Shown: one piece after another, positions 20,793-33,335 of the stretch
Numbering within the stretch: the stretch's first letter is position 1
How the letters are laid out: the number at the start of each line of letters is the position of its first letter
Source: Molossus alvarezi
Taxonomy: Eukaryota > Chordata > Mammalia > Chiroptera > Molossidae
Direction of reading: 5' to 3'
Assembly (NCBI GenBank): GCA_037176705.1
Contig: CM073898.1
Location: 36,397,488 to 36,461,487, forward strand
DNA length: 64,000 bases
The notes under the pieces: model-generated
What the model was told of the DNA's origin: nothing
Database searches by the model: none
Seen by the model: only the letters and a program-made list of their open reading frames with translations
Translations under genes and position numbers: made by a program

Positions 20793-23700
20793 GATTTTGA
20801 GAGGGAAACGTAGTCTCATATAAGTCAGTGACTTTGTCTAGGTATCGGAGATTCGTGTTATATTTATCTTCAGACAAAATACTATCTTTATAACTTTCAA
20901 ACCTACCCATTCATATCTTATTTTGCTTCTCAATAATGTCTATATCAAGTATTTGCAAATATAGTACTTGTCCTTCTGCAGTTTGTATTTTGTCAGGAAG
21001 AAGGACAAACAACTATAAAACTAGTAAGAACATAAATTATATAGGGTAAGGATAAGATGTACAATTTTAGATAAAATAGTGAAAGTAAGCTTCATTGACA
21101 AAATGATCTTTGAAAAAAAGACTGGATGGGGTTGAGAGAATTAGCAATGCAGATATCTGTGCCACTAGCAGGGGTGGAGAAGAGCCAGGGGAAGGACTCA
21201 GTTTAGGTGAGCATTAACAAGACCAGTGTGGCTGGAGTAAGTAAACTAAGGAAAATTCCATAGAACTTCTGAAGGTTTAAATACCATGAAGTCTAGTAAT
21301 GGCCATTGTAAGAAGTCTGGCCATTACTTTGCAGGAATGGGAAGCCACTGCATAGTTTTGAAGAGAGGAGTCACATTATCTGACTTATATTTTCAAAGGT
21401 TCACTCTGGCTATGATATTAGGAATAGACTGTAGGCTATAGAAAGCAAATTAGAAAGCAGAAAGATCATTTAGGAGGTTATTGCAATATTGTACATGAGA
21501 AATAATGGTGACAGGGGTTTTAGAACTACTTAAAATACTTTTAAAAATATTGTTTAAAAGGAGAGAGTAGCAAGAACAATATATTTATTCATTTAGGTGA
21601 TATATAAATCTTTATGGGCATAGTTTAATGGCCATGATGGGTAAGATTTGGGTTTAAAGATCAGGCACACTTGGGTTAACTGCCACTTAATGATTGTGGA
21701 TGTTGAATAAAAATGAGTAAGTATATTTACTGACTCACAATCATTAGAATATGTAAAAAGAAAATCTTGCATTGGATGATTTTTCTAGACAATATAACCT
21801 GTGAAAGAAAAGTGTGTGGAAAGAAGCTGACTGAAGAAAATAAGGGTTAGAGAAAACGGGTTTATATGTGTTCTGGGAGGGTTGTTGAATACAGAATATA
21901 AATAGCAAATAGTGATTCTGTTTTGAATTTCCATAACGCCTTTTCAAAGCACTACCACAATGGCTATATTTTCTTCACAAGAAGCCAGAGAGACATAAAA
22001 TTCAGAGAGAAAAAGTACACATCTAGTGATGCAGAGCTGATTAGCAGAAGATCTGAACTAAATCTAATTGCCTAGACCTTTAGTCAAAAGTAATTGTTAC
22101 TGGACCCTACTGTTAACAACCTTCAAAGGGGACAATGTGTTACTCCAATTAATTTATATAATTGCTTTAATAAGAACATAGAGATAAATATTGTTAGTGG
22201 CAAAAATAAAGCCCTATTCTTAATATTTTTTCAGCCTTGGTTTGTGATTACACTGACTATATCTGACAGAACAGTAACAAGACAAAAAAAAAGAAGAAAA
22301 ACCCTGAAGTAGGGTCTATTCAGACTCTCCCAAGGCTTTGTAATGCATGTCAGGGAATTTGAAAGTTCAAAGTATTCCAAGAAAGAAGTAAATGAATAAA
22401 ACTACAAACTGCAAGGACAAACTAACCACCAGCCTTCCTCTTTGTGGGGGGTCGTGGGTCATGGTTGTGGGGGAGCTCTCCAGAAAGGGAAACTATAAAT
22501 ACTTACACACTGCATTACCTGGACTCTACTTATAGAAACTGTGTGTGCTTAATGAGTTTAGATGGTGAGTTTTAGGAGGGCTTGAGTCATTATCCCCATG
22601 TAAAAGCTTACTTGCATAATAAGGTTGCTAACACTCACAGGAGCAGAAGGACCTATGAATAGTATGTTGCATTAAGTAAATAAGTATTGTTTAGATGTGG
22701 ATTTATAATGTATTTTGAGTACCATTTGCTGCCAGGAGGGGTGTCAGTGAATGTGTACAGCTTGCCAAATCATTGTTTACCAGCACACTGCAAAGGGAAT
22801 AGAAGGTGGCATGTTTACTCCTCCTGCGGGCATGAAGAACCCAATAGTACCTGGAGGTGCAATGTCAAAGGCTGCACAAACCATCTTGCCCAGATTAAAG
22901 TGAGACAGCATTCCCGTGGCAGTCTTACTAATGCCACTTATATTTCTTGTCTAATTTCAAATAGGGCACAAAGGGAAAGAAATTTGATTTCTATGCAAAG
23001 GTGGTGAGTTTCCACAAGTACTGTGAACATTCATATTAAAGGAGATTTAGAAATGAGTCTATCTTGCTAAAAATAAACAAGCAACCTTTCAGATGCCTCA
23101 GATGCCGGAATAAGGAAAAACTTTTGGGAATGCCAATTAAGCAAGCTTTGTGAGGAATCCTCCTCTGCTTTTTTTTTTTTTTTTTCTTTTTAAGCTCAAG
23201 GATACCACATTTGGCCTCCAGTTTTACTGCCTTTGAGTTAGAGGTATCATGGGAAGCAAATCTGGTCCATTCAGGGAAGAGTGGCCTTCGCTGAACTGCT
23301 GTGATGCTAAGATCAGTATCCATACATTAATGGTATATTAGGGAGGACAACAGTGCCAAGCAGAGGCCAGTAAAGAGTGAGAAATGAGCAGTGGACCCAA
23401 CAGTGGGTTCTCATGGAGCATGTTGAAGAGAAATCTCTGCCAAATAAAAGACTTGGAGTGGTTGCATCATATCCATGTCTTTTGCATGGTGAAAAGTGAT
23501 GGAACTTATGTACATAATATTTATTAAGTTCCCCCTAGGTGTATACCTTTGTAAAAATGGGTGAGATTAAATGTCACCTTAAATTCTGCTAGCAAAGCAA
23601 GCAAACCAACAAATAAGGACATCCTACTAATCAAAATGTAAGTTAAGGCACTCCCTTTTACCAAACTAGAACTTCTTCAGTATTCCTCATTTCAATAAAT

Positions 23701-23849
23701 ATGTCTAACCCCTACACAGAACCCAGGAGTCACCTTGGACATCTTGACAATGACAGGTTTCAGTTACCGTTCCTGAAGGTAGGTGAGTTCATTTGAATTC
23801 TCATTAAGGTGTTACTGAATGAAAGAGTTATATTTGCCTGTGCATATCA
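20793..23849. other. Non-coding DNA; one ancient repeat-like stretch
   Basis: About 21130-21520 (gggaagccactgcatag, gaggagtcacattatctgac, aatagactgtagg) resembles a widespread ancient mammalian repeat that I cannot name with certainty. The open frame at 22687-23007 (106 codons) has no recognised domain. A T-run lies at 23169-23186. No gene is supported. Confidence 0.45.
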
Positions 23850-24170
23850 AATCCATTTAAGATGCAAACAGGAGCTTGAAGCAAAGAAAGTAAGGGTTTT
23901 ATTAGTTGAGAAAGTGACACCTCACCTGGAGTCATAGGTGAGCCAGTGCTCAAAGACCTGGCTCCCGGAGTGCTTTCAGGGGATGGGTTATACAGAGGGG
24001 AAACCATAACCATGGTGACTAGGGGAATTATGGTCATGGTTAGGACTGTGATCTCTACTGATTGGTCAGTGCTAGGGCAGCGGGTGGTCTGTTAGTGCAT
24101 CTGGCCCTGATGTCAGCCATGATGTCCCTTCATCTGGATTTGCCGATTTTCTGGATATGGAGCTAAAACA
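23850..24170 (-). mobile_element. Possible solo LTR
   Basis: On the minus strand the order is a CCAAT-type box (ctgaccaatcag, near 24064), a TATA-like tgtataaccc (near 23990) and an AATAAA signal (ctaataaaaccc, near 23898). That order fits a retroviral LTR. Ends and duplication could not be fixed, and no internal retroviral sequence adjoins it. Confidence 0.4.
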
Positions 24171-25499
24171 CAACAAAGGATTAGATGTTATCTTTAGTTT
24201 ATTTGAAACTCTGTCTCTGTGATCAGTAGACCAAGGCTTTATTCCTAAGATTGTTTAATGCTGACCAGGACCTCACTGTCCTGAGGGCTTAATGATTGAA
24301 GGAGTGGATGTGCAAGGGTGAAGGAGGCAGGTGAATCAGGGTATTAGAAGAGGCCAGATTGAATCAAAAGGAAAGAAAGGAGAAAAGGTCATATTAAAGA
24401 AATAAAGTTTTGTGAGGTTACAGTGCTTTAAAAAAGTATTTAAGGAGAATTTTTGATAAGATTGCAAAAAGTGTTATGCTATCCTTTATAACTACACTTT
24501 TTTTTATTGCTTAATGAGTTTCATAAGGATAGTGAGATACATTATGTTGTTCACTCAGGACCTCTGCATTGATTGCAATAGATTTGAGACATCCAGGACA
24601 TCTTAAAGAAGATACAAGGCAGCTTTTCTGGAGCTGTAGTCAGCCTGCTCCTATTTTCTCTACTGAAATTTCTTGCACTGTTTGAAATACACATCTTGTA
24701 AGTGTGTAATGGCTCACTACTTGGGTGGATGGCTATGTGAGAAAGCCTCCATCCTTAGAGGAAAAATGACGAGAAGTGGCAGCTGATGTTCTGATATTGA
24801 ACTTGAAGCCTCATTCAGTCATATCTTCCCATTCATATAACCTACTAAATTGCTTCTATATCAGTGAGTAAAATAAAATTGTACTGATCTTACACAATCA
24901 TTGCCCTATAAGCTCTATCAGGTCAGAGATAGTGTCAGTTGTGTTTATAGCAGGATCTCGTTGTACACAATAAATATCTTCAAAAGAATGATCTCCCATC
25001 TCTAAATCATCACCCAGTCTTGTTTATCTTATCCACTAAGTAATTGCATGTCTATGATAAATATATCTATATATCTTTTCCTGAAAGTAAACATGATGTT
25101 TTCAGATCAGAGGCAGAGTTACTCATCTTCCCCACCCCATTTTTCCCTTTTAAGGTGGTGTGATGACAGCCAGATGTTACCCTGCACATGTAAAAGAGAT
25201 TTTGCACTACAAGAGAGGAACTCTGAAATCATAACTCTGGCACTACACACAAACATACACGCTAGACAGTTTCCACTCCTCTTCCTCCAAGACAGGGAGA
25301 GATACTTTGCTTTCCAATGTCTTACCATCCTTTTGAATGAAAATTACGGCTCTGAGTTTTATTGCCTTTTGAAATGCAAACATATAGTTCCACGGAAATA
25401 TATTTCTAAATATCTCTGGTGGTTTCTCACTATCTCAGGTTCGCTATTCAGTAACCTTTAACCTCTAAGAATTTCCTTTAAACTCAGATTCTAGTTATC
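24171..25499. other. Non-coding DNA, nothing recognised
   Basis: The 137-codon frame at 25048-25461 has no recognised domain or coding features. Confidence 0.45.
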
Positions 25500-26820
25500 T
25501 TTACTCAGAAAATTCCTACCATGCAGAAACATGAAAACATTCATATTGCTTTCCAATCATGTGCATATTTCTCCTCTTCTCCACTGTCTTCACTGCCAAG
25601 CTATCTTACTTTATCACCTGGCCTGCTGCAATAGCCTTCTGCCCATCTTCTCTCAGCCCTTATTGACCGTTTCTTCCACCCAGTATCCAGAAAGTGATCT
25701 TTCAAATGCCATTGTATTGTATCAGACTCTAAATGGGATCTATGTTATAAACCCTCTGATTCAGTTTGTGGTCCCACCTGCCCTTTAGCCTGAGTCACCT
25801 GCCATGCTGCCCTGCGGCCCTGCTGAAGTAGTCACAGCTTTCCCCAAGTTCCTGCGGTTGTCCTTGTTCATCTCCTAACACCACTTTTGTCTCAGCCTCC
25901 CTCTGGGGTGGACGCCGATGTCCTGCATCGCCTCCACTGTGGCTCTCGCTGAGCTTCAGAACACCACAGGAATTCAGAGAAACTGATCCTCGCTTATTCC
26001 AGAGAGATCACTCCTAGACTCAGTGACTCCACACAGCCTCTTGGGAGAGGACTTGTGTGACCAGGACATGAGAAGTGTTTTCTTGTGAAGCTAGACCCCG
26101 CTCACTTACAGATACCGTGTATTGGCGTTCTCTAGTTTTGCTTCCTTACTTGCTTTTTTCTCTCCCTCTTATATCTTTTGAGTTGAAACCCGAATAAAGC
26201 ATTGACAGATAAGCTTTTTTTCAGGCTCTAGGAAATTCAAACTATGATGCACCACTCGTGGAAACACAGTACTTCATTATTCACCGTTTCAATGAGAAAG
26301 CACACTGGGCTCTTTCACGTGGCCTCTGTGGCCGTACCAGGTTCAGGACCTGCTCCTCTCTCGAGCTGCCCTTCTTGCTCTCGAAGCCCTGCACACTCAG
26401 ATGTCCCTTCACTACATTACGATTCTCCAGACCGCAGAAGCTCCGTATGCATTCTCCCTTTTTCTGTACTGCTTCCTCAGTACATCTATAATTTATACCC
26501 ATCTGTCAGGTCTCAGATGAAATATCACTTATTCAGGGTTTCCATCTTTCCAAGTCTAAGTAAATTTTCTTTGATATACTATTATAGCACCTTTACATAT
26601 TCTTCACAAATCTCCACTCAAGTCTAAATAAATACTCTGTGATACAAGTACTTACTTGTTTAACGTTTGACACCCAGCTCATTCCTCCACCTGTAAACTC
26701 TATGAAGGCAGAAATTACGTCTTTTTTATTTTTTCGGTTGCAGATCCAGTGCTACACAGACTCTGTCAAGTACTTGTGCACTCGATTGATATTTATTGAA
26801 TATGAAAACAAATAAGTGAA
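25500..26820 (+). repeat. LINE-2 (L2) relics with an unexplained insert
   Basis: About 26490-26820 reads as a diverged L2 3' end: gtctcagatgaaatatcac, ctctatgaaggcagaaattacg, ending near attgatatttattgaatatg. About 25560-25850 also resembles L2. Between them, about 25860-26215 is more GC-rich, ends with an AATAAA (cccgaataaagcattg) and matches neither half; it could be an LTR or another insertion. Confidence 0.5.
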
Positions 26821-27719
26821 CAGCTCAGAAGAGCTAAAAACCTATCTGCCCATTTTAAAAGTGACATGGCTTGACTAGTTATGTAATTACAATAGTACTT
26901 GATACACTGTACAATAAGAAAGTAGAGCTCTGTAAGAATTATAGTATGATTTGGGGAAACTGCCTGCTTAAAATTCTAGTAATGCTTTGATAATAGGGCC
27001 CAAAAGGGTGTTTGTTTTACCACTTCTTAATTAGAAAATAAAATTTTATTTTTCCAAGTTTATTAAGCAAGAATAAATTTATTTTTGAAATTGTAAAGGA
27101 AACATACATTTCCATTTAAAATGTCTCTTGACTTTTCTCTCTTATGCCAACTCCTAATTTTTTTATTCAATCAATTGTTTAAAAATTGAGTAAGTGCATA
27201 ATACACAAAAGTTAGGAAATAATTTTTCACGCTGGTGACAAATTTTGCTTGGATTTGTTCAGTTGATTTCCAAGAAGAAATGAAAGAAGGCAAAATAAGT
27301 AACATCAATGATCAGAGGTTTAAGATATGGAACATCTAAGAAAAAGTGATTTATTATTATAATTATTATACATAAAAATTAGGCTTCAGTTCTCAACTTT
27401 CTTTTTATTTCAATAGGCAGGTTTTAATTTTGCCTCAGCCTCAGCATTTGAATGAGAATACAGACATTACTTGGCAGAACAACTGTTGCTATAGATAGAA
27501 AGTAAATATTATCATAAAAGTATGTGATTCCATATACAATAGAAAAGAGCATGGTATACAGGATACAAAGATTACCCCAATGACCTTTACCTTTCCATAA
27601 ACTTACCTCTTGAGTGTAGGCAGAACCCACAAATGTGGTGATATTACTACCATGATTATATGACACGCAGATTTTTCAGATATAATCAACATACCAAATC
27701 AATTGACATTGAGGTAATA
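26821..27719. other. AT-rich non-coding DNA, nothing recognised
   Basis: No coding sequence or repeat family could be supported. Confidence 0.5.
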
Positions 27720-28165
27720 AAAAGGGCATGGGGATATTATCCTAGGTGGGACTGACCCAATCTGGTGAGACATTTAAAAGCAGATTTTTTTTTTTTTTTT
27801 TACTGCTTTCTTTGCTTGATTTTCCCCATCTGGTCTCAGAGGGAAAAAGTAAATAGGCATATTGCAAACTACCTACATAGAGAGGCAGCCTTTAGGAGCT
27901 GAGAGAAGTCCTCAGTGAATAGTTAGCAAGAAAACAAAGATCTTAGACATGCAACAATGAGGAACTGAATTTGGCTAACAGCTTAAATGCGCTGGGAAGA
28001 AACCTTGGGTCTCAGATTAATATGGTGGCCCCAGCTAACCTTATGAGATCTGAGGGGGAAGCCAGATAAGCTGTGTCTAGACTCCTGGCTCATAGAAACT
28101 GTGAGATAATAAATTTATACAGTTTTAAGTTCATAAGTTTGTAGTAAGTGTTAAACTAAACTATG
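27720..28165 (+). mobile_element. MaLR-type (MLT1-like) LTR, diverged
   Basis: The stretch agctgtgtctagactcctgg, then agaaactgtgagataataaattt and gttttaagttcataagtttgtag, is the characteristic 3' part of MLT1-class LTRs, including the AATAAA. The upstream half (tattatcctaggtgggact) also fits. A T-run at 27786-27803 interrupts it. Confidence 0.6.
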
Positions 28166-28489
28166 AGCATAGTCTTTTTATTTTATTTTTTACCTTTTTT
28201 TTCATAGACAAGCAGGAGTTTAAGTACATCAAGCTAATTAGCACATTGTGCTCTGGACATAAGAATCTCCCTATCAGAAAATGTGGCAGGAAATAACAAA
28301 ACCAGCTGGAAAATTAGAAGGGATTCTGTAGACTTCTTTCTGGATACCATATGCACATTTGATTGTTCTTATTTGCCACTTAATTCATTCAAATACATTT
28401 TATAAGAACCTATGATGTGTCATGTGATCAGCAGGGCATTATTTTACACATTACCATTTCAGAGCAAAATCTGGAAATATTAATAATGT
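28166..28489. other. Non-coding DNA, nothing recognised
   Basis: A short AT-rich gap between an LTR relic and an old L1 relic. Confidence 0.45.
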
Positions 28490-28830
28490 AAAAACACATA
28501 CCCTTTGAATTATTCATTCTGCTTATGGGAATTAAACCTAATTAAGCATGGTTTACCTGGGGAGAGTATCTATTGCATTATTGCTGATAATAAGAAAAAT
28601 CAGAAGAAACCTAAATTCCTGTTAAGTATTTATTGTGGAAATGAACTGTGATGCATTTATGCTTTTAAAATTTTGCAGCTTTTACAAAAATAACAGATAA
28701 ATATATTCTGATGTGGATAGATTACAATATCCATTTTTACTGAAAAAATATACTGCATAATACCATATATAAAAGCATATTTAAAATATGAATGATCTTT
28801 ATATTTATAGAACATATCTGGAAGCTTACA
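28490..28830 (+). mobile_element. Ancient L1 fragment
   Basis: Diverged L1 text: ccctttgaattattcattctg (CCTTTGACCCAGCAATTCC type), gcattattgctgataataag, gaagaaacctaaattcctg, actgtgatgcatttatg. This order is typical of old L1 ORF2 3' ends. Confidence 0.5.
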
Positions 28831-31161
28831 AATAAAGCTGTTAATAACACTGAATTGGGGAAAAAAAACCTCCATCTTTCCTCCTGTGTTTTTCTTTACT
28901 TTCAAATTACTACACACTCACAATACTTCAGACACCAGATGTGTAAGGGTTTTCTTCCACCAAGTAATTCTCCGACACTGTCTACCTGGGAACAGCATCG
29001 GATTTCACAGGTTAAGGGCACAGTCCCATGAGACTGCCCTCCTTTCAGATGCTAAACCCAGGTTACCCACAACGATTGTCCAACTTGGCTACAAATGAGA
29101 TGTTCCCATACGACCCTCCTAGGCTTTGATTAATTTTTTAGAGTGTCTCACAGAACTTCGGGAAACACTTTCTTATGTTTACCAGTCTAATAAAGACCAA
29201 GGCTATAGAGAAACCTCCAGATGAAGAAATAGAATAGGGCAACGTCTGGGAGAGTCCGAGTACAGGAGTTTCCATGGACCTGGGGTATGTAGGTATGTTC
29301 ACCAACCTGGAAGCTCTGTGAGTACTACACTATCGGGATTTTATGGAGGCGTCCTCCCCTACCCATGATCAATTATTAATTTTATTTTTAGCACCTTTCC
29401 ACTATCCAGAGAAGTTGGGACAGGGCTGACAGTTTCAAGCTTCTAATAATGGCTTGGTCTTTCTTGTGACCAGCCCCCATATGAAAGCCATCCGGGAGCC
29501 CACTGAGTCTCCTCATTAGAACAAGAGACACTTCCATCACTCTGGAAATTCCAAGGAGTTTAGGCACCCTGTGTCAGAAATTAGGGTCAGAGACTAAATA
29601 TTAGAATGAAAGATACACATAGTAGTCATAACACTTGGGAGTTTACAAGACTTTCAGGAGCTCTGTGAGAGAATCTCAGGGCATAGACCGATATATACAT
29701 ATTTCTATTATTCACAAATTTATTTCTGTAAATGTGATTGGTAACGAGCATGTAAGGTATATTTACTCTTTATTCATTACTCTTTAGAATTATTAATTTC
29801 CCTATCTTCAAACATATATTACTTTAAATATCAAATAAATACAGATTTTTAAATGATGTATAGAAATTCCCACATTTTATCATAAATATCTTTTCAGGTA
29901 GGGCAAGATAGCTATATTAAAAATAATTTATTAGATAACTTAGTAAAAAAGATTAGGTAGAGAACAGCATTTCCCCCCTAATATATCTAAGACATACGTA
30001 TATAAATATATACGATGGTATAAACATATATAAATGTATAAAAAATTAATTTTAGGTAATGGCATGCTAGTAGTTTTCACTTTATTTATATTTTGATTTC
30101 TGCCTGCATTTGGAAACAAATTAAGAAAAAAATATTTTTATTTTGGATTAAATAATGATTCTAATTCTTTATATATTTACAATACTCTTCTCCCAAATTG
30201 ATCTAACCTATTTTCACATGGAAAAAAATTCAGCTGCTGATCTATTTTAAAACTCTAACTATAATTAGATGAATATTAAATTTACATCAATTAACACTTA
30301 AGCTATTAATTCAAATCCACTTAAATTTACTTCAGTTATTTTTAGAAATTGAATACATTTCATATAACTTCTATCCTAAATTTAATGCTATCAAAAATGC
30401 ATAGCCTCTTCTATTACTCCTTTGATATTAAGTTAATTATTTGTCAATTAGATTTATTCCTGTCATAATAATTAAAAGTTAATGTATTTCAGTATTCTAA
30501 CATGTGTGTTTTTTTCCAAGTCAAAGCTGAAATGCACAATTGATTCTCTTTCTGTTTCTTTCATTTAGTAGGTCAAATAGTTAACTAGAATGGAATTGCT
30601 CTTAATTGCTATCATCTATCAGTAGTTAACCCACCCAAAATTTCCCAAAACTCTCAGATTTTTAATTAAAAGAGTACATCAGTGACTAATCAAATATTGT
30701 TCAAACAATCATCTAATATTATAAGAAAGAAAGAATCATGTGATTAAGGGAACAAAATTTAAAAGAGTTATATGTGACTGCACATGTAAAAATTTTTCAT
30801 AGGGCTGTAACCCTCACAATATAGAGTTTTCCATTAGCAATATAGAGTAAGTGTAGCTCACATTAATTCCAATAAGTAATCATTACTGGCCTTTTAATAT
30901 ATACATAGTTATTATATTTTCTATCTCAAAAATACTAATGTACTTGCATGTTCAGGTGTTTTTCTTTAAATGTCATAAAATTATATAAATGAAAATATTC
31001 TGATAATGTTCAAGAATTTTGCAAAATTGTGGGGCTGACTACCCTCTGTGGAACTATACTTTTAAATTTTTAACTACAAAGATATGTAACTTTCAAGAAC
31101 TAAGAGAAGACCAGTCAAAGGTTTTATCCTAACTTTTGGGTCTTCCACAACAGTGTTTCAA
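28831..31161. other. Very AT-rich non-coding DNA
   Basis: No gene or repeat family was recognised. 29800-31100 is especially AT-rich. Confidence 0.5.
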
Positions 31162-31177
31162 CAACCTAGAATTCTTT

Positions 31178-31422
31178 TTTATTTATTATTTTTATTTTTT
31201 TTATTTATTTTTTATTTTTTTATTGATTTTAGAGAGACAGGAAGGAAGAGGGAGAAAGAGATAAAAACTTCAATGAGAGAGAACATTGATTGGCCACCTC
31301 CTGCATGCCCCTCACTGGGAATCAGACCCACAACCTGGGCATGTGTCCTGACCAGGAATCGAATGGGCAACCTCTTGGTGCATGGGTCCACACTCAACCA
31401 CTGAGCCACACCGGTGGGAAAG
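31178..31422 (-). mobile_element. VES-related SINE, second subfamily, minus strand
   Basis: On the minus strand it has a tRNA-like head (gtgtggctcagtggttgag), the gaggggcatgcaggaggtggcc block and an A-rich end (T-rich at 31178-31220), without the gaggatt motif. Flanked by a perfect 16-bp duplication, caacctagaattcttt (31162-31177 and 31423-31438). The insertion site on the minus strand reads TTTT/AAAG, as expected for L1 endonuclease. Confidence 0.93.
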
Positions 31423-31438
31423 CAACCTAGAATTCTTT

Positions 31439-32119
31439 AAAATGTGTGCAGTCCAGTACCCCAAGCCACTGTACTCACCTTCACCAAGAGGTAGAGAGTA
31501 AGAGTCTACAACCAAGTCCTCAAATCATGATTCAGTAAATGCTTCAAAGGATAGGGATTTTGCCCTTTTTTTATGACTATCCCATAGGGACATAGATTCA
31601 TAGTTATTTTACATCATTCGAAGAACATGCAAGAATGTCATTCATTCACAACTTTCTTACCTCATTTAATTACGAAGAATTAGTTAACTCTATTCTCTCA
31701 TGGAATTGTTAGAGATGAGGTGAGAACAATTTTTGGAGAAATATAATTTTACACACAAAATTTGAAAACTCATTTTTCCTTCTTTTTACATAATAGGCAT
31801 AATTTCTCCTAGTGAAAGAGTTACACACATTGTAGAATGGCTATTAGGAAAAGAGAAAGTGTTTTATTTTCGTAAATACCTTTTAAAAATTATGTTTATT
31901 TTATGGTGAGCATTAGGAAGATTTTTCAACACCATAAATGAGAGTTGACCAAGGTTCCTCCAAAGCTGCTAGATATTCAGGAAATTTTCTTCATGGATAA
32001 AATAAGGAATACTACATCAATTCATGTTATCTGTAAGTATTCCAAATATATTTTGGCAACACACATGGCCAAAATGGGAATGAGATTGAGGCCACAAGGT
32101 AGCATTTGCTGTCCACTCT
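31439..32119. other. Non-coding DNA, nothing recognised
   Basis: No coding sequence or repeat family could be supported. Confidence 0.45.
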
Positions 32120-32340
32120 TAGACTATGATGGTTTAGGACACAGACAATAGAGTCAGATTATCTGAGTTCAGTTACCTAAGTCACCATTTATTATCTGTA
32201 TGACCTTGGATAATTTATTTAACCTCCCTGTATCTCAGTGTCTTCATCTGTGGTATATAAAAGTTAGTGAATGACTGCAAATGTTCATACAACTGGCAGA
32301 AAAAAGGTGCAGAGTCCTTGTTATTACAATTAACCTGTTT
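32120..32340 (+). repeat. MIR SINE (ancient)
   Basis: gacaatagagtcagattatctgag, then tgtatgaccttggataatttatttaacctcc and ctcagtgtcttcatctg, match the tRNA-derived and core parts of MIR. Confidence 0.75.
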
Positions 32341-32529
32341 AAAAGTCTAAAGAAATACATGAATGTCAATAATGTTAGAGTCTGTCAAGCACCAATCAAG
32401 GGGCATGGATATGTATTTATATGAGTCCCCAGAGGAATGAAATAGAGTGTCTCACATTGTGAACTTACTATGAGTCAGGCACTGTGGGCAGAATTTTAGG
32501 TAATATATGTCTTTCTTTTCCTTTTGGGG

Positions 32530-33335
32530 GTAGGGGAGTGCTTAAAACAACATAATTTATTTTCTCAAAGTTCTAAAGCCTAGAAGTATAAAATCCAGAT
32601 ATCAGCAGGGCCAGGATCTCTCTGAGAGACCTCTAGGAATGATTCAATTCCTTATTTCTTCTAGCTTCCTGGCGGTTGCCAGCTTCTCTGGCTTGTGGCC
32701 ACATCACCCCAGTCTCTACCTCAGTCTTCACATCTCCTTGTCCTCTCATAATATATTTATTTTCAATTGATGTATAACAAATTACCGCAATCTTAATGAC
32801 TTAAATACACTATTTGTTAGTTTGAATTTCTGTAGGTCAGAAGTCTTTAAATATGGCTTGGTTTTCTGTTCAGGATATCACAAGGCTGAAATTGATTGTT
32901 GCCTGGGCTGAATTTTTGTCTGGAGGCCCTGGGAAAAATTTTACTCCCAGGTGTATTCATGTTTTGGCCAAATTTAGCTCCTTGCAGTTGTAGGATGGAA
33001 GGCTCCATTTCCTTGCTGGCTATCAGTCAGAGCCACTCTAAGCTGCGATAGGCCCCTTGTATTTATTGCCTCAAAGTTCCATCTATCCTCAATGTGCAAT
33101 GCTGCATAAAGTCCTTCTTCAATTCAAATTTCTGACTTCCTCTTCTGCCGCCAGATGGAGAAAATCTCTGCTTTAAAAACAAAACAAAACTCATGTGATC
33201 CAGTTCCCACTCAGATAATCTATCTATTTTAAGCTCAACTAAATAGTAACCTTATTTAAATCTACAGAATTTCTTCACACCTAGATTAGTGTTTGAATAA
33301 TTGGGAGAAGATATGTATATACCAGAACTAGGAAT
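32530..33335 (-). mobile_element. Ancient LTR-like repeats (MaLR class?), minus strand
   Basis: Two adjoining old repeat texts. 32530-32750 has tttctcaaagttctaaagcctagaagt. 32755-33335 has tgtataacaaattaccgc, tttctgtaggtcagaagtc, tcctcttctgccgccagatgg and cacacctagattagtgtttg. Both resemble reverse-oriented MLT1-type sequence; family assignment is tentative. Confidence 0.5.

Noticed and set aside
22687..23007. 106-codon frame with several Cys/His (CxH-like spacing)
   Set aside because: The spacing does not repeat in a zinc-finger pattern, and nothing around it looks like an exon or processed gene.
25048..25461. 137-codon open frame, plus strand
   Set aside because: No recognised domain; low-complexity and AT-rich composition suggest chance.
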